Positions 45,480-57,785 of a stretch of DNA of 64,000 nucleotides are shown in pieces. Source of the stretch: Solen grandis (Eukaryota; Mollusca; Bivalvia; Adapedonta; Solenidae); NCBI GenBank assembly GCA_021229015.1, contig CM037789.1, forward strand, positions 38,365,581-38,429,580, written 5' to 3'. The notes under the pieces are model-generated. The model had not been told where the DNA came from and ran no database searches. It saw only the letters and a program-made list of their open reading frames with translations. Positions within the stretch are counted from its first letter, which is position 1. Every line of letters starts with the position of its first letter. Position numbers and translations under genes: made by a program.

Positions 45480-45625
45480 AACGCTTTATTATATAATAAA
45501 CCTTATGTCAATCTACTGTATATTTGTAATGTATATGTTATATGTTAATAAACCTAATGTCAATCTACTGTATATTTTGTAATGTATATGTTGTATGCTA
45601 ATAAACCTTATGTCAATTAACTGTT
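45480..45625. repeat. ~60-bp tandem repeat, three units
   Basis: Units with 'taataaaccttatgtcaat', 'ctactgtatatt' and 'gtaatgtatatgtt'. Confidence 0.85.
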
Positions 45626-46370
45626 ATTTTTTTATGTATATATGCTTATTTTTATGTTATTTTAGAAAATAAACGGATTACTAATTGGTGATTCCAAAGA
45701 GAAAAAACCCCATAAAGAACGGGGTCAAACAGTATTTCTTGTTTGTTTTCGATTTCTGACTTTTCAAGACAACAAGATTCAAATGTTGGAATTTTGGACC
45801 AGAAATGATATGTATTGATATTTCCTTTGATTGGTTTTCTAATTTGTCAATCATTAACGGTTACGATAGATATATTAAGATTTCCTTTTATCTGAAAATT
45901 TAATGAAAAATACGCTACGAAATATTAAAAATTAATAAATCAATTTATTATTTTATTTAAATTTGAAATGTGTTGATGTGGATGAAATGTTGGTTTTGAC
46001 AGCTTAAAAAGACTCCAAATATTGAACGTTTCTATAAAGAGCAGCTTATACTGTTGAAGGAGTTTTTATTTGCCTCACCAAAGTTATTTATTATTTTCAC
46101 GCAAATTTGCAAATAAAATCGGCACTATGGAATTCCGATTCCGATCAAAATAATCATATACTTCGTAAAATCCTCTTTTCGTATAGCATCAGTGCAGTGA
46201 ATTATCTGGAGAAAAAAAGAGAAACATTTTCTTCTCTTTCGAGGTGTCATTTAAATCACTGTCCCGGACGTAGATTGGAATTTAGCCATTCACGGAATGC
46301 TCTCATTTTAATACGGCAAATTGACCAAACTTGAAAACTACGTAAAGAAGATTTCTTCTTTTTTTGCTAA
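45626..46370. other. AT-rich non-coding stretch
   Basis: No gene is recognised. Confidence 0.4.
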
Positions 46371-46441
46371 AGCATTGACATTCTCCGTTTTTTCCATTGA
46401 CCTTCTCCGTTTTTTTCCATTGACCTTCTCCGTTTTTTCCG
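46371..46441. repeat. 22/23-bp tandem repeat, three units
   Basis: 'attgaccttctccgtttttt' repeated three times with T-run length changes. Confidence 0.9.
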
Positions 46442-47261
46442 GAATAGCATATTTGTTTCATCTCAAAAAGGCTACATTTTTCACGTTTAAGCATTTTTAT
46501 TGAAGAAAAAAATGAAAGAAAAACTTTGCATTCAGTGGATAAACTTTTTGGTCCCTATTTAGGATTGTGTGCTTTGAATCGTATATCTTCCTTTATTGGG
46601 TCCATCTAGGTTCAGAACCAATCGGGATTTGGGTCTCTGAACTGCGACTTTATTATTTTTGGAAACTGAAGACAACGTCTACAAGTGTAACCATTTTAAT
46701 AACCGCTTGACGCATGGCATCATTTACGCTCTGTTTTGCCGCTATTAATGACGTTGTGGGTTACATACTGGCCAAAATTGGCTCTCGATCTAGTAATCGG
46801 CCCACGACCTTGGACCAATTCTTCATCTGGTTTTTACATATGTATCCCGTCTGTCCCTATTATCTGAAGATTAACAGATTAAAGATAGTTAAGCAGTGCA
46901 TAATGGAATAAAACATAATAGATTTGTCAGAAATACATTAAATATATTATATAAAATACACTTTTAGAGAGTACCTATATTTAATATAATTATTATTTTA
47001 CATTTTTTCTGTTAAGAACATGTTTGCGTCCTATAGATAAATTGCAACATTCAGAAATTTTGATAACCGCAAAATTATGTTCATTTTGAAGAACAAACTC
47101 TATTCTTAGAACTGTATGACGTCACGGTAATATGGGAATACCGTTAATATGAGAATTAGGTATATGATACTTAAATTTCTTGAACTTTAATATTTCGTTG
47201 AAACCTAGAAGCTGTAAAATAGTCATTTTCATCTTTTCTATAATGCGTAAGCATCATTCAT
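46442..47261. other. Non-coding stretch
   Basis: No gene or element recognised. Confidence 0.4.
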
Positions 47262-49111
47262 GACATAAACACTGATTGTCACAGGCGTATGGGTTACCGT
47301 CAGTCTATTGACATAAACACTGATTGTCACCGGCGTATGGGTTACAGTCAGTCTATTGACATAAACACTGATTGTCACCGGCGTATGGGTTACCGTCAGT
47401 CTATTGACATAAACACTGATTGCCACCGGCGTATGGGTTACCGTCAGTCTATATGACATAAACACTGATTGCCACCGGCGTATGGGTTACAGTCAGTCTA
47501 TATGACATAAACACTGATTGCCACCGGCGTATGGGTTACCGTCAGTCTATATGACATAAACACTGATTGCCACCGGCGTATGGGTTACAGTCAGTCTATA
47601 TGACATAAACACTGATTGCCACCGGCGTATGGGTTACCGTCAGTCTATTGACATAAACACTGATTGCCACCGGCGTATGGGTTACAGTCAGTCTATATGA
47701 CATAAACACTGATTGCCACCGGCGTATGGGTTACCGTCAGTCTATATGACATAAACACTAATTGTCACCGGCGTATGGGTTACAGTCAGTCTATATGACA
47801 TAAACACTGATTGCCACCGGCGTATGGGTTACCGTCAGTCTATTGACATAAACACTGATTGCCACCGGCGTATGGGTTACAGTCAGTCTATATGACATAA
47901 ACACTGATTGCCACCGGCGTATGGGTTACAGTCAGTCTATATGACATAAACACTGATTGCCACCGGCGTATGGGTTACCATCAATCTATATGACATAAAC
48001 ACTGATTGCCACCGGCGTATGGGTTACAGTCAGTCTATATGACATAAACACTGATTGCCACCGGCGTATGGGTTACAGTCAGTCTATATGACATAAACAC
48101 TAATTGCACCGGCGTATGGGTTACAGTCAGTCTATATGACATAAACACTGATTGCCACCGGCGTATGGGTTACCGTCAGTCTATATGATATAAACACTGA
48201 TTGTCACCGGCGTATGGGTTACCGTCAGTCTATATGACATAAACACTGATTGCCACCGGCGTATGGGTTACCGTCAGTCTATATGATATAAACACTGATT
48301 GTCACCGGCGTATGGGTTACAGTCAGTCTATATGACATAAACACTGATTGCCACCGGCGTATGGGTTACCGTCAGTCTATATGATATAAACACTGATTGC
48401 CACCGGCGTATGGGTTACCGTCAGTCTATATGACATAAACACTGATTGTCACCGGCGTATGGGTTACCGTCAGTCTATATGATATAAACACTGATTGTCA
48501 CCGGCGTATGGGTTACCGTCAGTCTATATGACATAAACACTGATTGTCACCGGCGTATGGGTTACCGTCAGTCTATATGACATAAACACTGATTGTCACC
48601 GGCGTATGGGTTACCGTCAGTCTATTGACATAAACACTGATTGTCACAGGCGTATGGGTTACCGTCAGTCTATATGACATAAACACTGATTGTCACCGGC
48701 GTATGGGTTACCGTCAGTCTATTGACATAAACACTGATTGCCACCGGCGTATGGGTTACCGTCAGTCTATATGACATAAACACTGATTGTCACCGGCGTA
48801 TGGGTTACAGTCAGTCTATATTACATAAACACTGATTGTCACCGGCGTATGGGTTACAGTCAGTCTATTGACATAAACACTGATTGTCACAGGCGTATGG
48901 GTTACCGTCAGTCTATTGACATAAACACTGATTGTCACCGGCGTATGGGTTACCGTCAGTCTATATGACATAAACACTGATTGTCACCGGCGTATGGGTT
49001 ACAGTCAGTCTATTGACATAAACACTGATTGTCACCGGCGTATGGGTTACCGTCAGTCTATTGACATAAACACTGATTGCCACCGGCGTATGGGTTACAG
49101 TCAGTCTATAT
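47262..49111. repeat. 48/49-bp satellite, about 38 units
   Basis: Units 'gacataaacactgattg' plus 'ccaccggcgtatgggttac' plus 'gtcagtctat'. Each unit varies at three sites: tgcc/tgtc, accg/acag and ttgac/atatgac. These variants recur in blocks, showing unequal-crossover history. The array ends precisely where an RT fragment begins. Confidence 0.97.
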
Positions 49112-49538
49112 TGATATGAAAGATACAACAAATAATTGGGCTTCACGCATTCGTAATATTTTACAACAATCTGGATTTCAGGATGCATGGTTGTTCCCAG
49201 AATCAGTTAAAGAATTAATCCTCACACCTTTACTACGAAATAGATTACGTGATTTATACATAAACGACTGGAGAACTGGTATGAATAATTGTAGCTCACT
49301 GTATGTTTATAAAGAATTGAAACCAATATATGAAATTTCAAGTTATATTTATAAAATTGAAAATATTAAATATAGACAGGTCCTAGCTAAACTTCGTCTT
49401 TCTTCCCATAAACTTAATATAGAAATAGGGAGACATAATAATATACCTAAGAATGAAAGAAAGTGCCTTTTATGTAATTTAAATGATTTAGAGGATGAAT
49501 ACCATTTTATTATTATCTGTCCTATATACGACGGATAA
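49112..49538 (+). pseudogene. Non-LTR retrotransposon RT C-terminal fragment joined to a satellite
   Basis: The plus-strand frame encodes 'WASRIRNILQQSGFQDAW', 'LLRNRLRDLYINDWR', 'AKLRLSSHKLNIEIGR' and the zinc-knuckle-like 'CLLCNLNDLEDEYHFIIIC' (C-x2-C-x9-H-x4-C). The order is that of LINE C-terminal regions downstream of the RT thumb. The apparent ATG at 49077 lies in the satellite, so the true element begins at about 49112. Homology stops at a TAA (49536-49538), earlier than expected, so both ends are truncated. It is related to but distinct from the fragment at 43690-44740. Confidence 0.85.
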
Positions 49539-49926
49539 AATCTGCATTCTATAAATAAAGACCTACTTTGAAGTATTCAAGTGTCATGATATAAGGACAG
49601 GTTTTTCAGGCGCGGATAAAGGATTTTGGTTGGACGCGCAAATTTGAAAATTAAATAAAAGTAATATGTTTGTTTAAATGGCCTCTTGAAATAATGATTA
49701 TTTAAATAAAGTAAACACAAAAATTATCTTAATAATATTACCAAGAAAATGCATTTTTGTTTTCATTTTCCATCTCAAATTATAAAAATAAATAAATAAA
49801 TAGCCACTTTAATAAAATTATTCATTCTTTTGTCTTAATTTATTTTATATCTGCAGCTTTGTGTTTCAGCTTCTTTGAGTAAATATTTCATTTATGTTAA
49901 AGATGTACATAGTGGGTAAAAAAATC
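49539..49926. other. AT-rich non-coding stretch
   Basis: Nothing recognised; 'aaataaataaata' near 49788. Confidence 0.4.
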
Positions 49927-50161
49927 GATTCAGACCCATTTTTTCAGGTCATTTTATATCATTCATACTTACGTATACGAGACATAGAGTGATATAATCA
50001 CCATTTTCATAAAAAAATACAAATTGTGCGAATTTTTGAGTGTATGAGAAAACTGTTAGCATAAAGATAAGGTATAACCGATAACAATATTCATTTCCAC
50101 GTAAGCTGCGGTATGTATGAATAGTATAATATAAGATGACTTGAAATAATGGGTCTGAATC
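49927..50161. mobile_element. 235-bp inverted-repeat element (MITE-like)
   Basis: The outer ~46-50 bp are inverted repeats: left 'gattcagacccatt', 'ttcaggtcatttta' and 'attcatacttac'; right the reverse complement with few changes. The interior is AT-rich and has no ORF. Flanks do not show a clear target duplication, so the class is open. Confidence 0.8.
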
Positions 50162-50440
50162 AAAGGTTTCAGTCCGCCATATTGTCTGTGCGCGTCACCA
50201 CAAAATTCACGTGATTCCCTGCCGTGAAATTTGTAATGTTACAGAAATTCAAGATCATTTTGATGTTTGAGACTGCAACATCAACATCGGCGTTCATAAC
50301 CACGCGGCACTCAAACTTCACACAGTGATCTCCCTTGCACGCTCTCTTAGCAAAAAGAATCGCTGCCGTCACATATGTCACGTGATGATGGTAGGCTTAC
50401 AAAATGGCGAAGGTTTATTGTTTATAGATCTTCATGGACA
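50162..50440. promoter_or_regulatory. CpG-rich promoter-like patch (tentative)
   Basis: CpG-rich relative to the neighbourhood. It contains 'ccgccatattg' and 'acaaaatggcgaagg' (YY1-like, opposite orientations, 50174 and 50399) and a CACGTG E-box in 'tgtcacgtgatg' (50376-50387). A 70-codon minus-strand ORF (50169-50381) starts in the patch, but I recognise no product. Part of the patch ('gtttgaga' then 'caacatcaacat') recurs at 51273-51295, so it may instead be a repeat. Confidence 0.25.
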
Positions 50441-51680
50441 GAAAGAGTTATTTTCTTAACAGGTTAGTTTTTACCACAAGGCGATAATTGATGTTTATTA
50501 AAGAAAATATATTTAGGAAAAGGCCACTCGCTGTAAAATAAAAAGAATTTGAAAGAAAAAAAAAAACCCACAAAAAAACCCCAAACAACAACAACAACAA
50601 CAACAAGCAAACAACCCCCCCCCCCCGATTATTTTCATATTTTTTATTTTTTTATTTGTTATCATTTTTGTATTTATTTTATCATAATCAATATTATATA
50701 AATGAGAGAAAACTAAGCTGATACATAGAAACAGTTTTTTTTAACAATTAAAAAAATATTATATATCAGAAATCCTGATAAATGCCTACTCGTGGTGGCA
50801 GAGATCTATGCCGAAGAATGAAGGGGAGACAACTGCGTGGAGACTGCGCGGTACTGTGACTTTGGGACTGTTTTATTACCTGTTTATCGCCGGCTTTAGT
50901 TTATTATAGCTTAGAACTTTTAAGAAATTTAATAACATATGATTTGTGTTAAATTCGCAAAAATCCAGTCTTAAGTTGATATTTCTTTGCTGCACTTGTT
51001 AGGAATTATCATTTTGTGTACTTTATCCTTATGACGCAAGAATCTTTGTCTGCATGTGTTCATACGCTAGGACTTTTTCTATATTGTAACAATACTTAAA
51101 TCTAAGTTGTAAATTCAGTGTGCTTTTCTTCAAAGCATTATCTATAACTTTAGAGCCTGTGAATATATTTAAACCTGTTGTAATCTCGTAATTTGATTGG
51201 ACTAAACTGTCACGTCGTGCTCTCTCAGAAACTAAAATTCGCGCGACGTCATGGATTCAAATCCTTTCGACGTTTGAGATTTCAACATCAACATTAATTC
51301 AAATTTGACACCCATAGATATGCTTATTTAGGAGAAAATATGTGAGACTGTCGTTCCAGACTGCCAATAATTTACTCTTCAGTGTTTTGTTTGGTAAATA
51401 ATGAAACTACCAGTATTGACCACTGGGTGCATGGACCAGAACTGGTTCTTGTTAAAATAAATTGAAATAACACTATTCTTAATTCCCCCCTTTTTTTTGG
51501 TATATGTATCAATGACTTGAAGCGATGTGTCCTAAACCTGACCCTTCTTAGCTCGTCTAAGCACATCAAGCTCAAAATGAGCTATTCTGATCACCTGTGT
51601 CCCATCTTCCGTCGGCAACGACATATCCTCTGAAACCACTTGACGCGCAAAATGTCTAGTTCCCCAACAGGGGTTTGACA
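50441..51680. other. Non-coding stretch with CAA/C-run microsatellites
   Basis: (CAA)n at 50586-50606 and a C-run at 50615-50626. At 51180-51300 there is a second CpG-bearing patch with 'cgcgacgtcatgg' (CRE-like). No ORF of substance. Confidence 0.4.
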
Positions 51681-51682
51681 TC

Positions 51683-52175
51683 ATAGGAAGATAGATAGAT
51701 AGAAATTGATGAAATTTGGCATGAATGATCCTCCCTTGAAAGAAAGATGTCCGGTCCTTCACAAAAGTTGCTTAAATAAACTTGCTCAAGAACTCTAGTT
51801 GCTATGGCAACCAATAACATTTTATTTTAAAAACTTTAAAATTCCTATTCTCTGAAACCAAAATTCAGAATTTAATTTCACCTGGCACATATTGTCATCT
51901 GATGGCTATCTACTGTCATTGCTAAAGTGAAGCTGTCCCTTATATAATGAGATCTCCTCTTTCAAAATACTTCCTCTCTGAAACAAATGATTAGAATTTA
52001 TTTTCAAATACATTGTAGTACAAATGGTTTCCTTAATTGTTTACTTAATTGTTTACTTAAAGTTAACCTTTTGAAAAAATGGAGAACCAGAGGGTTGGCT
52101 AGTACCTAATATACTGTAATTAGGAAGAATAAACTTCTTCTTTGAAACCGATGGTCAAACTTTAATTTCATTTGT
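51683..52175 (-). repeat. Dispersed repeat, reverse orientation
   Basis: On the minus strand: 'gttgccatagcaactagag', 'aggatcattcatgccaaat', then units with 'gaaattaaattctgaattt' and 'ggtttcagag'. Same family as 3150, 5928, 18925 and 38048. Unlike those copies, it has three 'tctgaaac' units in tandem. Confidence 0.65.
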
Positions 52176-52252
52176 GATAAGTAACATAATGATATACAGC
52201 GACAACGATAAGTCTTTATGTATATGCCTGTTCTGATTTCCCCTTCCTCTTT

Positions 52253-52259
52253 TTCTCTC

Positions 52260-52290
<31 letters not shown>

Positions 52291-52300
52291 TTCTCTCTCA
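52253..52300. repeat. (CT)n microsatellite
   Basis: About 24 CT units with two interruptions. Confidence 0.93.
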
Positions 52301-52304
52301 AGAC

Positions 52305-52431
52305 TTACCTGTTACCCCAAACCGGAATGGAATGTTTTGTTATTAATACATCATATTTGTACATGTCTCCATGTTGTATACTTTGTATACCTGGAATGTA
52401 ATAAAGTTATGTTCTGTTCTGTTCTGTTCTG
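52305..52431 (+). mobile_element. 3' end of a non-LTR element with (TTCTG)n tail
   Basis: 'tacctggaatgtaataaagt' is followed by 'tatgttctgttctgttctg'. It is a mirror of the minus-strand tail at 41036. The polyadenylation-like AATAAA and pentamer tail support a LINE 3' end. Body sequence upstream is only about 100 bp. Confidence 0.55.
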
Positions 52432-52984
52432 GTACGAATGGCCACCTCATAGTTCTCTACCACATATTTCATCCCTTCAAAAATGACTGGGGTCAGCTAT
52501 TTTCTTTATATACTTTACATAAATGAAGATAAAATCAAGTGAATTGAATCGTTATAATTAAGCTGCATTTTTGGTCTGGCTGCACATTTTTCTAGTTATT
52601 TTGATACCAAGTATGAGGTCATTACAGTATAGTTATCCAATGTGTGCTGCCTTTATGTTTGCCGCATATCAGACCTTTGTTTCCATTACTAAATCATCTT
52701 ACTTTACTTTCTCCTTTTTCAGATTCACTTGGAACTTCTTTTCTATTTATGTACTTTATTATACAGACTTTTGTAAACAAAAATTAAATAATTTTCAAAA
52801 GTGTTCGCATTCTAATAAAAGCAACTTGTTTTCCTGTATAACACTCATAAAGTTTCTTTTTCGCCGTGCATACTTCATTGTGCTGTCTCAGGAAGCACTT
52901 TTGTACTTGTGCATACTGTATTGTAAACTTAAGGACACTATAAAGAGGTTAAATCGACATATAATACACCTTACTGTGCATAAA
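52432..52984. other. Non-coding stretch with an unassigned ORF
   Basis: A 168-codon plus-strand ORF (52571-53077) is rich in aromatic and hydrophobic residues, and its last third lies in the following satellite. No motif is recognised, so I do not call a gene. Confidence 0.35.
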
Positions 52985-53735
52985 ATAACAATATATCTCT
53001 GTGTTGTAAAATATATAAATCACACATGCCTCTGTGTTGTTAAATATATATATCACACATGTCTCTGTGTTGTTTAATACATAAATCACACATGTCTCTG
53101 TGTTGTTTAATACACAAATCACACATGTCTCTGTGTTATTTAATTTATAAATCACACATGCCTCTATGTTTTTTAATATATAAATCGCACATGTCTCTGT
53201 GTTGTTTAAGATATTAATCACACATGTCTCTGTGTTGTTTAAGATATAAAGCACTCATGCCTTTGTGATGTATAATGCATAAATCACACATGTCTTAATA
53301 TATAAATCACATATATCTCTGTGTTGTTTAATATAAAAATCGAACATTTCTCTGTGTTGTTTAATACATAAATCACACATGTCTCTTTGTTGTTTAATAT
53401 ATAAATCACACATGCCTCTGTGTTGTTTAATATATAATTGATCATGTCTCTGTGTTGTTTAATATATACATAACACATGCCTATTTGTTGTTTATTATAT
53501 AAATAACATATGTCTCTGTGTTGTTTAATACATACATCACACATGCCTATTTGTTGTTTAATGTATCAATCACACATGTCTCTGTATTGTTAATGTATCA
53601 ATCAAACATGTCTTTGTGTTGTTTAATATATTAATCACACATGTCTCTCTGTTGTTTAATGTATCAATCACACATGTCTCTGTGTTGTTTAATATATAAA
53701 TCACACATATAAATCACACATGCCTCTAACTTACC
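52985..53735. repeat. 33-bp satellite, left part
   Basis: About 22 units of 'atcacacatgtctctgtg' plus 'ttgtttaatatataa', period about 33. Both strands show 11-residue periodic ORFs because of the period. Confidence 0.93.
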
Positions 53736-54204
53736 TTAACACTCCACATTTCTTTTGCAATGCTACATTTATTCAATTAAGGTATACTACATGAAAATAA
53801 CTTTTTTTTTCAATTATTAAAAAATTTTTAAAAAAAAAAACGGTGTAAGGATCTTGCAGACTTTTGTCTCAGTCAGATACATATTAACAAACACTGGAAC
53901 GTATGTTTATACGGCGGCAAAACGTTCTTGGGATACGATAAGATATTTTATTATGTGCGACTTACACGAGAAATAGCTGTAAGTCAGACTTGAAACACCC
54001 TTAATTAGCAGAGAAGATACGGCCTTACAGACGATTCGTGACATCAAACAGGATGTCAGTAGAGATCCTAAAACAGGTATATTTAAGTTGCGAAACTATG
54101 GCATCATTAGAAAAGAATCATTGATGTAATTTCTTAAAAAAACAGGTTTACACTTTGTTTATCATATATAAATTGAAAAATAATTTAAACTCTAAAATCT
54201 CTGT
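53736..54204. other. Unique-looking insert splitting the 33-bp satellite
   Basis: About 470 bp unlike the satellite, with CpG-bearing segments ('tttatacggcggcaaaacg'). No inverted ends or duplication were found. Confidence 0.5.
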
Positions 54205-54565
54205 TCGATTTGTATAAATCACACATGCATCTGTGTTGTTTTATATATTAATCACGTATGCCTCTGTGTTGTTTAATGTATGATCACACAAAGCTCTGTG
54301 TTGTTTGATATATAAATCACACAAGGCTCTGTGTTGTTTGATATATAAATCACACAAGCCTCTGTGTTGTTTGATATATAAATCACACAAGCCTCTGTGT
54401 TGTTTGATATATAAATCACACATGCCTCTGTGTTGTTTAATGTATGAATCAGACAAGGCTCTGTGTTCTTTGATATATGAATCACACAAGGCTCTGTGTT
54501 GTTTGATATATAAATCACAGGGGGCACGCGTCTCTGTGTTTTTTAATGTATAATTCACACACAAC
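54205..54565. repeat. 33-bp satellite, right part
   Basis: About ten units of the same satellite with a distinct subtype ('cacaaggctctgtg' and 'ttgtttgatatataa'). Confidence 0.92.
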
Positions 54566-54760
54566 GGTATCTCTGTGAAGTTTGATACATCAATGATATT
54601 TCGACACAAATACCCAATAATGTGTTTATATTCATCATTTTTTATGAATTTAAGACGGTATTTGAAATCAAATGTAAAGATTGTCTTGAAAGAGTTCTAC
54701 ACATAACGAAGGTCGATCTTTTGTTTTGTGTGAAGTTAGCGCGTAGATTGTAGATCGACA
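54566..54760. other. Short non-coding stretch
   Basis: Nothing recognised. Confidence 0.4.
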
Positions 54761-55615
54761 CTATAACTAATTTTCTTTGTCGACCTAGGTCGTAGATCGA
54801 AGCTCAACCATTGAAATAAACCAAAAAAAAAAATGGTTGAGCTGGATCTAGACCATAGCTCGATTATTGAAATAACCAAAACAAAGGTTGAGCTGGATCA
54901 TAGACCGTAGCTGAACATTGAAATAAACCAAAACATGGTTAAGCTGAATCGTAGATCGTAGCTCGACCATTTAAATAAACTAAAAAACAATGGATGAGCT
55001 GGATCGTAGACGGTAGATCAACAATTGAAATTAACATGTTAAATGGTTTAGCTGGATCGTATCGTAGCTCGACTATTGAAATTTACCAAGATAAATGGTT
55101 GAGCTGGATCAAAGACCGTAGCTCGACCATGAAATAAACAATATAAATGGTTGACCTGGATCATAGGTCGTAGCTCGACCATTGAAAATGTTCATAGAAT
55201 GGTTTGCTGGATCGTAGCTCAAAAAAAAATTGAAAATGTTCAGTGAATGGTTGAGCTAGATCGTGGATCGTAGCTCGACCATTGCAAATATGCATGAATG
55301 GTTGAGCTGGATCGTAGATCGTAGATAAACCATTGAAATATGCCAAGATAAATGGTGGAGCTGGATCGTAGATTTTAGCTCGACCATTGAATGTTCATGG
55401 AATGGTTAGCTGGATCGTAGATCGTAGCTCAATCAGTGAAATTAACAAAAATAAATAGTTAAGCTTGATTGTAGATCGAAGCTCGGCCATTGAAATAAAT
55501 CGATATAAATGGTTAATTTATAAATATAAATAGATCGTAGCTCAACTTTTGAAATAGAACATAGCAAATGGTTGAACTGGAACGTAGATGTAGCTCAACC
55601 ATTGAAATAAACAAG
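54761..55615. repeat. ~52-bp satellite of near-palindromic units
   Basis: About 15 units of 'aatggttgagctggatcg' plus 'tagatcgtagctcgaccatt' and an AT-rich spacer. The 38-bp core is close to its own reverse complement, so every unit can form a hairpin. Units differ by many substitutions that often keep the pairing. Confidence 0.9.
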
Positions 55616-56060
55616 TGACAATTAATTAATAAATCAAGTGACCCATGGGGCTGGGCCAATTTCGACTCCAGGGTCATGATTTGAACAAACTTAGTTATGG
55701 CCCATAAGACGATGCCACATACCAAATATCTAAACTCCAGGCTTTGGGTTTCTGAGAAAAAGATTTTTCTAGGGGCGGGGCCAAAGTCGACCCCAGGGAC
55801 ATGATTTGAACAAACTTGGTAATGGTTCATAAGACAATGCCACACACCAAATATCTAAGCTCTAGGCCTTGCGGTTTCGGAGAAAAATATTTTTAAAGAT
55901 TTTTAGCTTCTTTGACCCAGATATGCAATGGACCGGAACTATTTGAACAACTTTGGTAGAGCTTCATGCAAGGAACATCACAGGCAATTTTCATCAAATT
56001 TGGCCCAGTGGTTTCGGAAATGTCATTTGAAACAATTGTGGACGACGGACAAAAGTTTTT
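55616..56060 (+). repeat. Dispersed bivalve repeat, two ~135-bp units plus end
   Basis: Units have 'gaccccagggacatgatttg', 'aacaaacttggtaatgg' and 'caccaaatatctaa'. They are followed by 'gcccagtggtttcgga' and 'gtggacgacggacaaa', the usual 3' words. Related to 22930-23234. Confidence 0.75.
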
Positions 56061-56333
56061 CTGATTCGTTTCTATAACTACTGAAACTACATCGTGTCTA
56101 ACGCTTTGGTGTAAGACTGTGCTAACGCTGAAAAGAGGACACGTAGATTACGGCCTTTTAACGCTGTTAGTATTAACACACTACCTAGCTGTTAGAGAGC
56201 TACTGCTACATTCAAGGTCGTCAGGTCATGGTATATATCTTGGGCGAAATGGTTTCATAAGTCTAGTGCATTTTTGAATTGCCGTAAAATTCAACAAATA
56301 GTCCTGGGAGCACTTTCATTTCATTTTGACTAG
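56061..56333. other. Short non-coding stretch
   Basis: Nothing recognised. Confidence 0.4.
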
Positions 56334-56440
56334 TTCCGGTAGCCTAGTGATAAGAGACTTTCCCCGTGACTATGAGGGTGTTGCGTTAACTTTCCGGCTG
56401 CAACTTACCAAAATCGGAAAAAATAGTACGGGTTTAAGGT
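56334..56440 (+). mobile_element. tRNA-like SINE head, degraded
   Basis: 'gtagcctagtgataagag' is a good A-box match; the B-box position ('gcgttaactttccgg') is decayed. No body or duplication was found. Confidence 0.4.
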
Positions 56441-57529
56441 AGTAGGACCCTAATTGCCATAGTCCATATCTTGCCCTTGGATGGTAATATATAATTGAAA
56501 CTTTGTCATTTTAAAGATTTTTACAAAAGAAATGTGTTTCACCGCTAGTTTTTTTTCTCTTTTTACTGAAATTAGGGGAGATAATATGGATTTAACATTG
56601 AAGTCTATGGAAAATATACATTTTTGGTGAATATATAAAACTGAATCTGATTTTCGAGAAAAAATCACGGTAGAAAACTCCATTTTGGTTAAATGTAACT
56701 TTTTTGTCATAGCGAAATAAATTCTTATTTATGTCATATATGGAGCAGTTTGTGGTCTTCCTTCATAAATGAAATCAATGCTCTTTAAACAAAAATATGG
56801 CAATTTGGAAAGTGGCCAAACATAAAAGATGATTAATGAAAAGGTAATTAAAGTATTCTAAACTAAGATACACAATTTAGTCTTAGGTGTATGCACATAT
56901 ATAAGAATTTTTACCTACTTATTGAATCAATCAAATGTTAGAAATTAAAGATGCAGCGAATGTAAACATCTGTTATGGAAGAACAGTAGTGCAGGTGGTT
57001 AGAAATACGCAATGAACACCTTTTTGCAAAAAGGAGGTCATTCGAGAAATGGACCTAGATAAACTAAATTAAGTTTTTTATTTTATTATTATGCCAATTT
57101 ACTTTATGTAATATTACATTTATATAAAACTTAAATAAATATGACGAATTTAAGATTTCCGTCGGACAAAATGAATACAAATATATATAAAAATCTAAAT
57201 AGATACATTCTTATTGCGTCTGTTGCGGATTTCATGGTAATAGTATTGTGACCGCCGTTTATCTTTTTTAAAAGATATTTCTTGTTTCAAATGGTATTAA
57301 TCTTAAAATATTGGTCCGCTGTTATACTACGTATCACATTTTTTTTTTCATTTCAGAAGTAATTCCTGTACTGGTACGAGAACAATTCGACGCGTGATTT
57401 TTCGCCATTCGCCAGTGCTGATCATTCGAGTGTACGAACATTGCATGCATAGCCGCATTACAACAAACCAAGTTGTTAGAACGCCTTTACCAAACTCCAG
57501 AGTTTGCGCCTTGCTGCCTCGTTACACTG
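56441..57529. other. AT-rich non-coding stretch
   Basis: No gene recognised. Confidence 0.4.
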
Positions 57530-57785
57530 GTCTCTTTATTATCATGTGCATTCACCATTATGATAATTGTGTTAATCAATATGCTAGGCGCATTTGCTAT
57601 TTGGTTATATGCACACTTCAATATGTGATGTGTACGGATAATTTTATTGGGTGTATGTGCGAATTTAGTTATGTTAAGTGTACCGATCATTTTGTTGTGT
57701 GCATTTCCTATTTCATTATGTTAACCTTTCATTATTTTTGTGTACTGATCATTTTTGTTCACATTCCCTGTTTTGTTATGTAAAC
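57530..57785. repeat. Degenerate ~25-bp minisatellite, left part
   Basis: Units around 'tttcattatgt' and 'gtgta..gatcatt' repeat irregularly; cut at 57786 by a SINE. Confidence 0.75.

Noticed and set aside
47262..49111. Possible CRISPR array (regular repeats)
   Set aside because: There are no unique spacers; units are directly adjacent and the whole unit is repeated. This is a satellite in a eukaryotic context.
52571..53077. 168-codon ORF rich in hydrophobic residues
   Set aside because: The final third is the 33-bp satellite, composition follows the T-rich DNA, and no family signature is visible.
54241..54609. ORFs with LYIKQHR or YISNNTE repeats
   Set aside because: Translations of the 33-bp satellite on the minus strand in two frames.
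57394..57783. 129-codon plus-strand ORF with Cys-rich sequence
   Set aside because: Mostly a translation of the degenerate 25-bp minisatellite.
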